Origin: Hydrogenedens sp964549105
Lineage (GTDB): Bacteria; Hydrogenedentota; Hydrogenedentia; Hydrogenedentales; Hydrogenedentaceae
DNA length: 64,000 nucleotides
Direction: 5' to 3'
NCBI GenBank assembly: GCA_964549105.1
Contig: CAZJTZ010000012.1
Location: 1 to 64,000, forward strand
The translations under genes and the position numbers were made by a program. The notes beneath the pieces were generated by a model. The model was not told the DNA's origin. It was given only the letters and a program-made list of their open reading frames with translations, and ran no database searches. Positions 27,851-35,977 of the stretch are shown here, one piece after another. How positions within the stretch are numbered: position 1 is the stretch's first letter; each line of letters opens with the position of its first letter.

Positions 27851-28621
27851 TTATTTAAATTTTTGAAAATATTCGTCTATCTTTGGTCTTAATTTTATTC
27901 CAACTCTTTCAAAGCAAAGAAGCACATCATTGTATGCTCCCTTCCCCCCCAAAAAATCCCAAAATTCCTCAGCAACCTTCAGTTCTTTATCCAAATCAAG
28001 CATACCTTTAAGTGTCCAACGTTCATAAGGCTTAGGTTCATAGGGATTATAAGGAATAGCAATATAAGTGTTAATTTCTGCTTTTGGCTCTTTATATAAA
28101 TAAATAGCGACCCATTCCAATAGTGTTCTCTTAAAATCCTTAAAATTGCTAATATTAGGTTTTACTGTCTTAATATCGAATAAATGAACAATACCTTTTT
28201 TATCTTTAATAAACAAATCTGCTTTTACGACTTTCAACTTATTTGTTTTACCTTCTCTACATACTTTTCTTATACTCTCTACTTCATTCACTTTATTGGG
28301 GTTTCCTTTATCTGAAAGTTCATTTATAATATTTTGGATTACTTCCTGAGCTTTTTCACTTATTTCGTCCCCAACTTTATATTGTCTCTGACTATAAGGA
28401 AAATTTAAACTTGCTAATGTTGCTGCTACTGGTTCAAAAATAGAAGTCCCAAAAGTAGTATTTAATGAGTGAATAAATGAAAACAAAGCCATTTTATCTT
28501 TGCCAAGTAAACGGTAGTGAAAGGGCATATTATGTGTTTCAGGATTATAAGACTGAAATTTATTGGTTATACTTTCTTCGATAATATATTCAATTTTCTC
28601 TAATTGTTCACTCGTTAACAA
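27851..28621 (-). CDS. TdeIII-family type II restriction endonuclease
   Basis: A 256-aa protein resembling the TdeIII family of restriction enzymes, which as I recall recognise GGNCC. A PD-(D/E)xK-like core is visible: KADLFIKDKKG, then HLFDIKTVKPN, with the acidic residues and the DIK lysine. The C-terminal stretches IAIPYNPYEPKPYERW and VAEEFWDFLGG are the segments that suggested the family. The start is a TTG with AGGAG 9 nt upstream (inside the end of the methylase gene), 3 nt after the methylase stop. Being second and starting at TTG should keep the nuclease below the methylase. AT-rich compared with the sugar genes beside it, as mobile R-M systems often are. Confidence 0.75.
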   Translation of the reverse strand: MLTSEQLEKIEYIIEESITNKFQSYNPETHNMPFHYRLLGKDKMALFSFIHSLNTTFGTSIFEPVAATLASLNFPYSQRQYKVGDEISEKAQEVIQNIINELSDKGNPNKVNEVESIRKVCREGKTNKLKVVKADLFIKDKKGIVHLFDIKTVKPNISNFKDFKRTLLEWVAIYLYKEPKAEINTYIAIPYNPYEPKPYERWTLKGMLDLDKELKVAEEFWDFLGGKGAYNDVLLCFERVGIKLRPKIDEYFQKFK

Positions 28622-28624
28622 GGG

Positions 28625-30244
28625 TTATCTCCTCTTAAAGTGGAATATTGATTCAATATAAGGTCTTTCTCTATCTTTTTCAACACGGCATAAAACGGGT
28701 CGTTTGAATTCATTGACGATTCGCATACCTGAGATGTTTGCAATTTTGGGATAAAGATTGAACTTATCATTAGCAACTATGAAAATATCATAATCATCTG
28801 TTAAAAATCTTTTACAATTATTCAATACTTCTGATATGCCTTTAATGTATTCAATTCGTGCTTGTTCCCCCTGTCCTTTAAACATTGCCCCTATTTCCAT
28901 ATCATCTCTCCGTTGGAATCCGAAAATCTCATAAGCGTAAGCGTGCTGGTCATGATAATCAATAAGACCGACATAAGGAGGACTTGAAAAGATTCCTTTT
29001 ATCTTTTTTTGTTTTATATTTTCCCCTAATTCCGGTTTTATTTTTCTTACTTCTTCATATATATCAACAGTTCTACTATCGGCTACTAAACAAACTTGTA
29101 AAGTATCTGTTCGTAAATGCTCAAACTCCTCTAATCTATGCAAAGCGTCCTTTGTGTATGTTTCCCACCAACTCATTATTGAAAAAATAGGTTTGCAAAT
29201 TTTTCCATGTTTTTTGCAATAGTATGTTTCCATCACAGGTTCTTTCAGTGTTGCTAAATCGGAATGGGTAGTTGCACGGCAGGAACGAACTGTTCTACTT
29301 AAAATTATAGCTAATACATCTCTTATATCCTGCTTTTGAATATTCTGTATTTCATGAGATAAGAAATCAATCTCTTCTCTTACAGGGACTATGAACCACT
29401 TGCCTAAAAATGAATCCCTTTCTTCTTGCTCAATATTTATCTGATATTTTCTTAATAATTTGTAATAGATAAATAAAAATTCTTTTTCTTTTTCCTTTGC
29501 ATATTTTTTTTCAATAATTTCTTTATTCCTTACTTTTCTCTTATACTCTGGCGATGGAAAGTGAATAGCGTTATATTTCGCAAGTTCTGATAGCAATTCT
29601 TTTTCAAAAGCAATATTATTTCTCTTTTCTTGAAACATTCTTAATTTATTTGTCAATTCATGGATAACATGAGTAAGTTCTAAAATATCATATTTTCCTA
29701 CCTTGATATTGCTAATTAAAGCGTTAAAATAGGATATGTCAATGCCCACAGCATTCAGACCCAATTCATTTGCCTGAACCAGAGTAGTTCCACTACCACA
29801 AAACGGGTCAAGGATAATATCCCCCTTATGAAAATATACTTCTCTTTTAAACTCGTCTGTATGGGAATCAAGAAAATACTCTACCAATTGAGGGATAAAC
29901 TTGCCCTTATACGGATGTAGCCTATGAACATGTTTAGTCCTTTCTGATTCCTTGTATTCCATAAATGACAGGTGCCAATCTATATCCTCTCCTAAAGTTT
30001 CTTCCCATTTTGCCCGCTTATCAAACGAGTCGTAATACGATTTGAGTTCATCTTTATCTATCAATGGATTTCCATTGCTACCATATCTGGTGATTTTCCC
30101 GTATTGAAGCAAGTATGAAATATTTGAGGTAGTCACTTTCCTTTGCAGATAATCCGTTGCCCACAAAGCAGCCCTTTTTATATCTACTAATTTTCCACTT
30201 TGCTCATTTAATATGTCAAAACTTAACTGATTATTTTTCTTCAT
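28625..30244 (-). CDS. DNA methyltransferase of the R-M pair
   Basis: A 539-aa amino-methyltransferase. The AdoMet-binding motif I DPFCGSGTTLVQANELG is near residue 145; the catalytic motif IV SSPPYVGLIDY is near 419; the long region between would hold the target-recognition domain. The SPPY form suggests N4-cytosine (or N6-adenine) methylation. An N-terminal segment with a helix-turn-helix look (ISYLLQYGKITRYGSNGNP) may help self-regulate. It precedes the TdeIII-like nuclease by 3 nt, so it should protect the same site. No C-protein or Vsr gene is present. Shine-Dalgarno is weak. Confidence 0.88.
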   Translation of the reverse strand: MKKNNQLSFDILNEQSGKLVDIKRAALWATDYLQRKVTTSNISYLLQYGKITRYGSNGNPLIDKDELKSYYDSFDKRAKWEETLGEDIDWHLSFMEYKESERTKHVHRLHPYKGKFIPQLVEYFLDSHTDEFKREVYFHKGDIILDPFCGSGTTLVQANELGLNAVGIDISYFNALISNIKVGKYDILELTHVIHELTNKLRMFQEKRNNIAFEKELLSELAKYNAIHFPSPEYKRKVRNKEIIEKKYAKEKEKEFLFIYYKLLRKYQINIEQEERDSFLGKWFIVPVREEIDFLSHEIQNIQKQDIRDVLAIILSRTVRSCRATTHSDLATLKEPVMETYYCKKHGKICKPIFSIMSWWETYTKDALHRLEEFEHLRTDTLQVCLVADSRTVDIYEEVRKIKPELGENIKQKKIKGIFSSPPYVGLIDYHDQHAYAYEIFGFQRRDDMEIGAMFKGQGEQARIEYIKGISEVLNNCKRFLTDDYDIFIVANDKFNLYPKIANISGMRIVNEFKRPVLCRVEKDRERPYIESIFHFKRR

Positions 30245-30294
30245 ATCTTATATCAACTCTATTATGTCTTGTAAAAAATCTATGCTATTGCTTT

Positions 30295-30323
30295 ATTATA
30301 CTCGAATACTCATGGTATTTTAA
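30295..30323 (-). promoter_or_regulatory. Candidate promoter of the restriction-modification pair
   Basis: TTAAAA (30323-30318) and a perfect TATAAT (30300-30295) on the minus strand are spaced by 17 bases. Predicted start near 30288. The -35 is weak. A second possible -10 (TATAAG) is so near the ATG that it would give an almost leaderless mRNA. Confidence 0.35.
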
Positions 30324-30333
30324 GTATAAAATA

Positions 30334-32883
30334 TTACTGTATCTGTGGTTCGTTTTGTGTCCAGCAGAGAAGTGTGAATGAATATACTTGATTTGATGGG
30401 ATTGGAATGGTCACTTTCATTATAGGGGCGAAATAAGCGTCAAAGTATGAATAATCCAATTTAATCACTATACATTCCGCAGGCAAGTTTTGAAACTCTA
30501 TACACAAGAAGTTTCCTTTATCCTTAAAATCAAAGCCCATTCCTGTTATCCCATTATCTATTTTTTGAGGGGTATAAGAGAAGGGTTCATAGTCAAGAGA
30601 CTTTTGAAAATTTCTATTCCATTTTTGTTGCGAGCAGGTCCAGACATCAAAAGACTTCACATCCCTTCTCAAAAAGAAACTGGGCACGATAAAAAATGAG
30701 ACCGTCTTTTCGGATGAACTTTTATTCTCGCAAATATATTCACAGACAATCTTCTTATCAGAGGACAATTTTAGTGTTCGCCGAAGTAAAATATCTGCTT
30801 CTAATTTTTTCTCTATAACTATCTTTTCCTTATCTGACTCTAATACTGCACATGGTTCTAAAAAAGATTTCCAACAGCCTGTGTCAGAGATTTCTTGATA
30901 TTCATTCCAGAGGAAATAAGAAGAAAGTCCTTTGTGAAAAGCATCTAGATACTCGATACCTAAAGACTTATCCAACATACGAACAATCGCCCCAGAATAC
31001 TCTGGTAACATCCACAAAATATAGGATTCATTTTCCAGAGGTATGATATGATATGAAAAAGTAGATTTTGGAAATGTGTTTCCACAAAGCACTTCAGGAA
31101 TAATCTCACGATAAGAAGAAAACCCGCTTTTTTTCACTATACTTTCTGCCCTGTCCATCTTATCCCAAAACTTTTTCTCGTCAACTATCGAAGGACCATT
31201 CTCCATCAATTTGTCATCCTGAATTTGTATTTCTGGGGGACAAACAAGAGCAGAATAATATGCAGGCATAGCTGCTCGTAATACCCTTGCATATATCTCC
31301 TGGCTCGCATAAGTCATATTCAGGGTTTGCTGAACTATTTCACCAATTCTGGAAGAATATTCTGCATTCCACCAGGGCACCCTTTGATATACGCTATATG
31401 CAGGCTCATAAGTTTTCACAAATTCTTTTTGTAAGTTTAAAATTTCTTGTAGTCTTGCCCCAGATGCACCATAAAATATATCCAGAAACTTTCTTAATTC
31501 CTCTTCCAGCACCAAATCGGGGTCCCACAACAGTTTCCCTAATAGATAGGATTTTAGCGAATCCCATTCTGAAAAAGGTCCAGGCTTTTGTGCATAAGAA
31601 GATACTACCACGCCACGGACCTGATAGCGGTCAAAGATTTGTAGATTCTTTTGAAAATAGAACCATTCAGGTTGAGGGAACAATCCACAATGATAGTTTG
31701 TCCCTGCATAATAAAGAACAAGCAAATTTGGAGTTAGATTATGCCAGTCTTTTAGGTCATTTAAGAAACAGGCATTTGTCATTGAGTTCGGGTCATCAAT
31801 AGCATGAGCAACATCGCAGGTATCTGTGGATAATTCGATTAGAATTCTGTCATGGAGATTTATACTCTTTGGTGCTTTCCTCATTTTCCCTTTTAATAAA
31901 ACACATAAGGATATATCTTTATCTACAAATTCCTTTTCCAACTGTTCAACTGCATTATTCATCAAATTTAATAAGGGTCCAGCAAGGGATTCTGTTTTCT
32001 CCACCCATTCCCGACACGATTCACATGAACAGGATTTATCCGCTTTACCTACTTCTATTGTCCAGATTTTTCGACCCGGATTGGATTCCATATCTTTTCG
32101 CAAAAAGGCTAAAAATTTTTGTATTGTATCTTCATTGGAAAAACACACTACTTTATCTTCTGGGCTTATTTTTGTTTCAATGACATCTGTATTTTGAGCA
32201 TTCTTTGAATCCGATAGACACTCATAAATAGGGATTGGAATGAATTCTTCTTCAGATGGAGAGATAGAAAGGTGCAATCCCTCTTTTCTCTCCGCACTCA
32301 TCTTAAATTCGGGGATATTGGACAAAAAGTGCCGAAATTCAAAGTGAGGAGTAAATTGATAATCTACCTCTTTCAATTTATAGCCTAAATTTGGCTTATG
32401 GATATACTCCTCTGAAAACCACGATACCTTTAAGAACCGCTCGAAAAATATATAAACTCCATGTAAAGTTCCCAAATCCGTCTTACCACAAATCAGTAAT
32501 TGTTTGGCCACCCCCTTTTGCGCATATTTTTGTGCTGGCGTATAGGTTCGTATGATAAAGCCCTCATTCCCAAGTTCCTCTAATTCCTCAGGACCAATCC
32601 ACTCTTTTGTGCAAAGTTCTGCACCTAACCATACATTAACCAAGCCCTGATTTATGTTTGATATAGTAATAGTCCTATGGGCGCACTGTTCCCAATATTT
32701 CTTAAATACCTCCGCAGCATGCTGAATAAGGAAAGAGGGATTTTCAGGAACAACCACATTCATCTCTCGATATAATGTGGCATCAATCCAATCTTTTGAA
32801 GAGACTTCTCCTACTTGAGCAATTGCCAATAGAGGGACTATCACTATGCCAAAAAAAACCATAACTATCTTTCTCTTTACCAT
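30334..32883 (-). CDS. Secreted DUF4838 / glycosidase-like protein
   Basis: An 849-aa protein with a signal peptide (cleavage after about residue 22, LLAIAQ). The N-terminal region to about 160 resembles the GH20/GH67 N-terminal (domain 2-like) fold: LIQHAAEVFKKYWEQ, and KTDLGTLHGVYIFFERFL. The middle (about 200-480) is DUF4838, with CSCESCREW, NLLVLYYAGTNYHC and KLLWDPDLVLEEELRKFL. The C-terminal 200 residues are beta-rich. DUF4838 proteins are common in polysaccharide-degrading PVC and Bacteroidetes genomes and are related to alpha-glucuronidase-like hydrolases. The substrate is unknown. It stands alone, not in a PUL-like cluster. Confidence 0.85.
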   Translation of the reverse strand: MVKRKIVMVFFGIVIVPLLAIAQVGEVSSKDWIDATLYREMNVVVPENPSFLIQHAAEVFKKYWEQCAHRTITISNINQGLVNVWLGAELCTKEWIGPEELEELGNEGFIIRTYTPAQKYAQKGVAKQLLICGKTDLGTLHGVYIFFERFLKVSWFSEEYIHKPNLGYKLKEVDYQFTPHFEFRHFLSNIPEFKMSAERKEGLHLSISPSEEEFIPIPIYECLSDSKNAQNTDVIETKISPEDKVVCFSNEDTIQKFLAFLRKDMESNPGRKIWTIEVGKADKSCSCESCREWVEKTESLAGPLLNLMNNAVEQLEKEFVDKDISLCVLLKGKMRKAPKSINLHDRILIELSTDTCDVAHAIDDPNSMTNACFLNDLKDWHNLTPNLLVLYYAGTNYHCGLFPQPEWFYFQKNLQIFDRYQVRGVVVSSYAQKPGPFSEWDSLKSYLLGKLLWDPDLVLEEELRKFLDIFYGASGARLQEILNLQKEFVKTYEPAYSVYQRVPWWNAEYSSRIGEIVQQTLNMTYASQEIYARVLRAAMPAYYSALVCPPEIQIQDDKLMENGPSIVDEKKFWDKMDRAESIVKKSGFSSYREIIPEVLCGNTFPKSTFSYHIIPLENESYILWMLPEYSGAIVRMLDKSLGIEYLDAFHKGLSSYFLWNEYQEISDTGCWKSFLEPCAVLESDKEKIVIEKKLEADILLRRTLKLSSDKKIVCEYICENKSSSEKTVSFFIVPSFFLRRDVKSFDVWTCSQQKWNRNFQKSLDYEPFSYTPQKIDNGITGMGFDFKDKGNFLCIEFQNLPAECIVIKLDYSYFDAYFAPIMKVTIPIPSNQVYSFTLLCWTQNEPQIQ

Positions 32884-33272
32884 ATATACCGATAACTCTT
32901 TCTACTTATATCAAAGCCTTTTGAGAAATATAGTATTACATATTTTATGTTTTTGAACAAGTCTTAGACATCCCGCTGTTCAACCTTACAAAACAGAATT
33001 GCCATTCGGGCAAAGTTTATTCTTACAAAACTATGCGAGTATAGAAATAGTTTTCCTTTTCGAATCTGAAAGGGTCGAGTAGAACAAGACACTAAACCTT
33101 CTACCCCCTCTGATTTTAGCCTTTACTTACATGACATTGAATTCTTCAACTTTATCTTCAAAATTTCTTTTCAAATTTGGCAACTTTTTGGGAAAAGAAC
33201 TGGAAATATTTTTAATTATAATCTTGTTTCTAATCAAAAAAATAATAATTCTGAATTAGAAGGAGAAGTATT
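32884..33272. other. Divergent intergenic region
   Basis: This gap of 389 bp separates the leftward DUF4838 gene from the rightward SDR gene, so both promoters should lie here. A TATAAT at 33217-33222 precedes the SDR gene but has no -35 at proper spacing. AGAAGGAGAAG is the SDR ribosome-binding site. I see no RNA gene or repeat. Confidence 0.5.
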
Positions 33273-33980
33273 ATGAGTTATTTGTTAAATGGTAAAGTCG
33301 CTATCGTTACAGGTTCATCTGGCGGAATTGGTTTGGAAATAGCCAGACTTCTTGCTGCGGAAAAAGCAACCGTAGTTTTATCTGCTCGTTCCAAAGACAA
33401 GATTGAATCTCTATCCAAAGAGTTACCCGGGTCTATTGCTATACCCACTGACCTTAGAGAGAAAAAAGATAGACAGAATTTAATAGAAAAAACTGTCAAA
33501 GAATTTAAACGGATAGATATATTGGTAAACAGTGCCGGACAAGGGATGTATAGTCGTTTTGAAGATACTAATATTGAAGATTATAAAAAGATTATAGAGT
33601 TAAATGTTTTTGCCGTAGTAGATTTAATGCAAAAGGTTATCCCTATTATGCGTGCAAACGGTGGCGGTAGAATATTAAATATAAGTTCCCTGTTATCCAA
33701 AATCTATATGCCTTGTTTTTCTGCTTACGCCTCAACCAAGTCTGCCTTAAATACCCTCTCTTTAACTGCCAGAGAAGAATTGAAAGCAGACAATATCATA
33801 GTTAGCGTAATGCACCCCAAACTCACATCTACGAATTTTGGAGCAAATTCTATAGGAGGTGACAAATTAAATATAGAATCTTTGTCTAAGGATAACAATT
33901 TGTTAAGTGACACTCCTCAAGAGGTGGCTATAAAAACGATTGAACTTATAAAAAGCGGAGAAGCAGAGTATTCTATGTAA
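33273..33980 (+). CDS. Short-chain dehydrogenase/reductase (SDR)
   Basis: A 235-aa classical SDR. The cofactor motif TGSSGGIG is at residues 12-19; NSAGQG is the NAG-like motif; the catalytic triad is the Ser of NISSLL and the Tyr/Lys of SAYASTKSAL. It is a little short at the C-terminus compared with FabG, ending soon after PQEVAIKTIELIKSG. No substrate can be assigned: 3-ketoacyl or sugar/steroid reductase roles are possible. AGAAGGAG is 8 nt upstream of the ATG. It is monocistronic; the next gene converges. Confidence 0.9.
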   Translation: MSYLLNGKVAIVTGSSGGIGLEIARLLAAEKATVVLSARSKDKIESLSKELPGSIAIPTDLREKKDRQNLIEKTVKEFKRIDILVNSAGQGMYSRFEDTNIEDYKKIIELNVFAVVDLMQKVIPIMRANGGGRILNISSLLSKIYMPCFSAYASTKSALNTLSLTAREELKADNIIVSVMHPKLTSTNFGANSIGGDKLNIESLSKDNNLLSDTPQEVAIKTIELIKSGEAEYSM

Positions 33981-33989
33981 AGAGTATAG

Positions 33990-34060
33990 TTCTTCCGGAA
34001 GAATTGCTGAGGAGATAGCTCTTATAAGACAAATAAGATAGATATATAGGGAATACCCCT
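33990..34060. repeat. Composite nonamer element, copy 1
   Basis: This starts with the perfect 14-bp palindrome TTCTTCCGGAAGAA (33990-34003), followed by GCTGAGGAGAT, three 9-bp units (AGCTCTTAT, AAGACAAAT, AAGATAGAT; 34017-34043), and ATATAGGGAATACCCCT. The whole stretch aligns to 39119-39196, so a dispersed element of about 75 bp exists. Here it lies between convergent genes. A CCCCT/AGGGG hairpin is at 34056-34072. Confidence 0.65.
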
Positions 34061-34167
34061 AAAAGGTAGGGGAGACAATCTTGTTTCCATCTTTTCTGCC
34101 AGTAGAGATATTTTTTATGGTATTTTAGTCCTGTTCTCAGTGGTTTCCTTACGGACAAGAATACCTA

Positions 34168-35262
34168 CTATATTGTTGGAAGAGGAGGTAGGTTCAGTTG
34201 TTGCATAATAGGATTTTCGATATTATAACGAGGAATGATAATCTCCTGTTCTTTGCCGATTTGTTGACGAGCAATAAATAGTATAGAAGGAGGATGTTCA
34301 TAAGCCAGGTCTTTAAGGTATGCCCACCATTCGGGATTGTCCAATTTTCGTCCCAAAAGGAGTTCAGATATACCAAGAATTTTTTCTGTGTCCAGCCCTT
34401 CATCCCATTCATCTTCCCAGAGATGTCCATCGGCTATGCGTTCCATCCGTAGTTTCAATTCTTTATAGAGCTCTTGTACCAGAGGGATAGATTCTTGAAC
34501 ATGTTGAATAAACTGTTCCCAATGGGGGTCTATTTGTTGAATCAGTTCAATAAGGAATTGCACCTGTATTTCTGTCGGTTTATTTGTAATTTTACTTGCA
34601 TGTTCGGGTAGTAAGAATAGATAGTGGAAGGCTGTTTTTAAGAAATCTTCCAGAGGCAGGTTTCCTATACATTCGTTCCATCGTGTTTTGTATTCGGCAT
34701 GCAGGATTAAGGCATAGTCATGGTAGCGTGGAACTGCAGGTAGGGGTTCTGGGAAGGCACCGTAATCATGTTCCAGAGAGGAAGCCATTCGATAGGCTCG
34801 AACTGCTGTTGGGATATTTCCCTGTACCAATTCCTTTTCTCCCTGTTCGAAAAATAATTCTTGCATGCGTCGGCGAATCCGCAGAAGTTCGTAGGCTTGT
34901 GAAGCAGAGGTGAATTTCCCCTGCCTGACGGCGTTATCTGCCAGGGCTAAAAGCAATTCTGATGGTAATTGAACGGGACCTTTTTTATGAAGTTGTTTTT
35001 TGATATGTTCACGAATATCCTCGCGTGAGACTAAATCCAGAGCAGACTTAAATACCGGGCTTTGCTCTTCTTCTTCCGTTGGGAGCAGATAGGAATATTT
35101 AATGGAATAGATATCCTCAGTAGAGTCTTCACGAAGAGGTGAGTAGGGAAGGAACAGGAAATGAAAATTAACAATGTCTCCATCGGCAATAGTTTTTGCC
35201 ATAGCCAAATCAATCGCTTTTTGTTCCACTACTTTTGTGGTATTATTTTTTTTGTTTGTCAT
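34168..35262 (-). CDS. Hypothetical helical protein next to a J-domain-like gene
   Basis: A 364-aa soluble protein of unknown family. It is mostly alpha-helical; two or three segments look TPR-like (LADNAVRQGKFTSASQAYELL, ELVQGNIPTAVRAYRMASSL), separated by acidic regions. The N-terminal 30 residues are polar. No signal peptide, membrane segment or catalytic motif is present. Its start is 2 nt after the stop of the J-domain-like gene, so the two are probably co-translated and may work together. The TPR part could bind the partner or a chaperone; this is inference. Confidence 0.7.
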   Translation of the reverse strand: MTNKKNNTTKVVEQKAIDLAMAKTIADGDIVNFHFLFLPYSPLREDSTEDIYSIKYSYLLPTEEEEQSPVFKSALDLVSREDIREHIKKQLHKKGPVQLPSELLLALADNAVRQGKFTSASQAYELLRIRRRMQELFFEQGEKELVQGNIPTAVRAYRMASSLEHDYGAFPEPLPAVPRYHDYALILHAEYKTRWNECIGNLPLEDFLKTAFHYLFLLPEHASKITNKPTEIQVQFLIELIQQIDPHWEQFIQHVQESIPLVQELYKELKLRMERIADGHLWEDEWDEGLDTEKILGISELLLGRKLDNPEWWAYLKDLAYEHPPSILFIARQQIGKEQEIIIPRYNIENPIMQQLNLPPLPTI

Positions 35263-35264
35263 GA

Positions 35265-35852
35265 CTATACTTTTCCCTCAAGCAAAATTTGTTTCACTGT
35301 TTGCTCCCGTTCGCTCCAGTCAATAGCGGGTCTGGTTACATCATAATAAGGTAGCCGTTCATGAATTTGCGAATATAGTTTCTGGCGATAATGTCGTAGG
35401 ACACGGCTGGCATGTCGCTCATGGTAGGAATCCCAATTGCTTGTTTCTACACACTCTTTATCTCTCCCTGCTTCCAGAACTAATTCTTCCATATATTTGG
35501 TCAGGAAATCCCGTAGCACACGGTCAAATTCTCGACGCAATCGGTCTCCTTCTGGGGAATTGGGGTCTTTTTCACCTATTTCGCACCATTGTTTTTCAAG
35601 TTGAATAACCTTTTTTCGATGTTCTACATACGCATTTCGTCTTTCTTCATCACGAAGGATATAAAAAGCCGCATTTAATTTTGCCATGGTTAGTAGATAT
35701 TGGTCTAATTGGTCAGGTGTTACCTTTGTGCTGTGGATATTTAATATTAAATCCTTCATCATTTTTTTGTAATTTTTTCGAACATCTCCCGTCTTACAAT
35801 CTTCTTCAAGTCCTAAAATAGAAAAGTAATTTATATAAGTTTCATCATCCAT
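35265..35852 (-). CDS. J-domain-like protein lacking HPD
   Basis: A 195-aa protein. Residues 5-80 resemble a DnaJ J-domain: YFSILGLEEDCKTGDVRKNYKKMMKDL, and KLNAAFYILRDEERRNAY at the end, matching helix II and the QKAFAVLSDPEKRAxYD-like helix. The HPD turn, needed to stimulate DnaK ATPase, is replaced by IHSTK. The C-terminal half is helical and charged (LEKQWCEIGEKDP, REFDRVLRDFLTKYMEEL). AAGGA lies 7 nt before the ATG. Probably a J-like adaptor, unable to trigger Hsp70 in the usual way. It forms a two-gene unit with the following 364-aa protein. Confidence 0.65.
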   Translation of the reverse strand: MDDETYINYFSILGLEEDCKTGDVRKNYKKMMKDLILNIHSTKVTPDQLDQYLLTMAKLNAAFYILRDEERRNAYVEHRKKVIQLEKQWCEIGEKDPNSPEGDRLRREFDRVLRDFLTKYMEELVLEAGRDKECVETSNWDSYHERHASRVLRHYRQKLYSQIHERLPYYDVTRPAIDWSEREQTVKQILLEGKV

Positions 35853-35977
35853 TGTTTGTTCCTTATACTGCGTACTGCATTTATATTATCATATAACGCA
35901 ACAACCCGCTGTTAGTTTATCAAGGCATAATAACATTATTTATTTACCTGATACTTTTTTCAAATGAACGGGTCTAA

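Noticed and set aside
33217..33222. TATAAT as the -10 of the SDR gene
   Set aside because: No -35-like hexamer lies at 16-18 bases upstream, so it is not called as a promoter.
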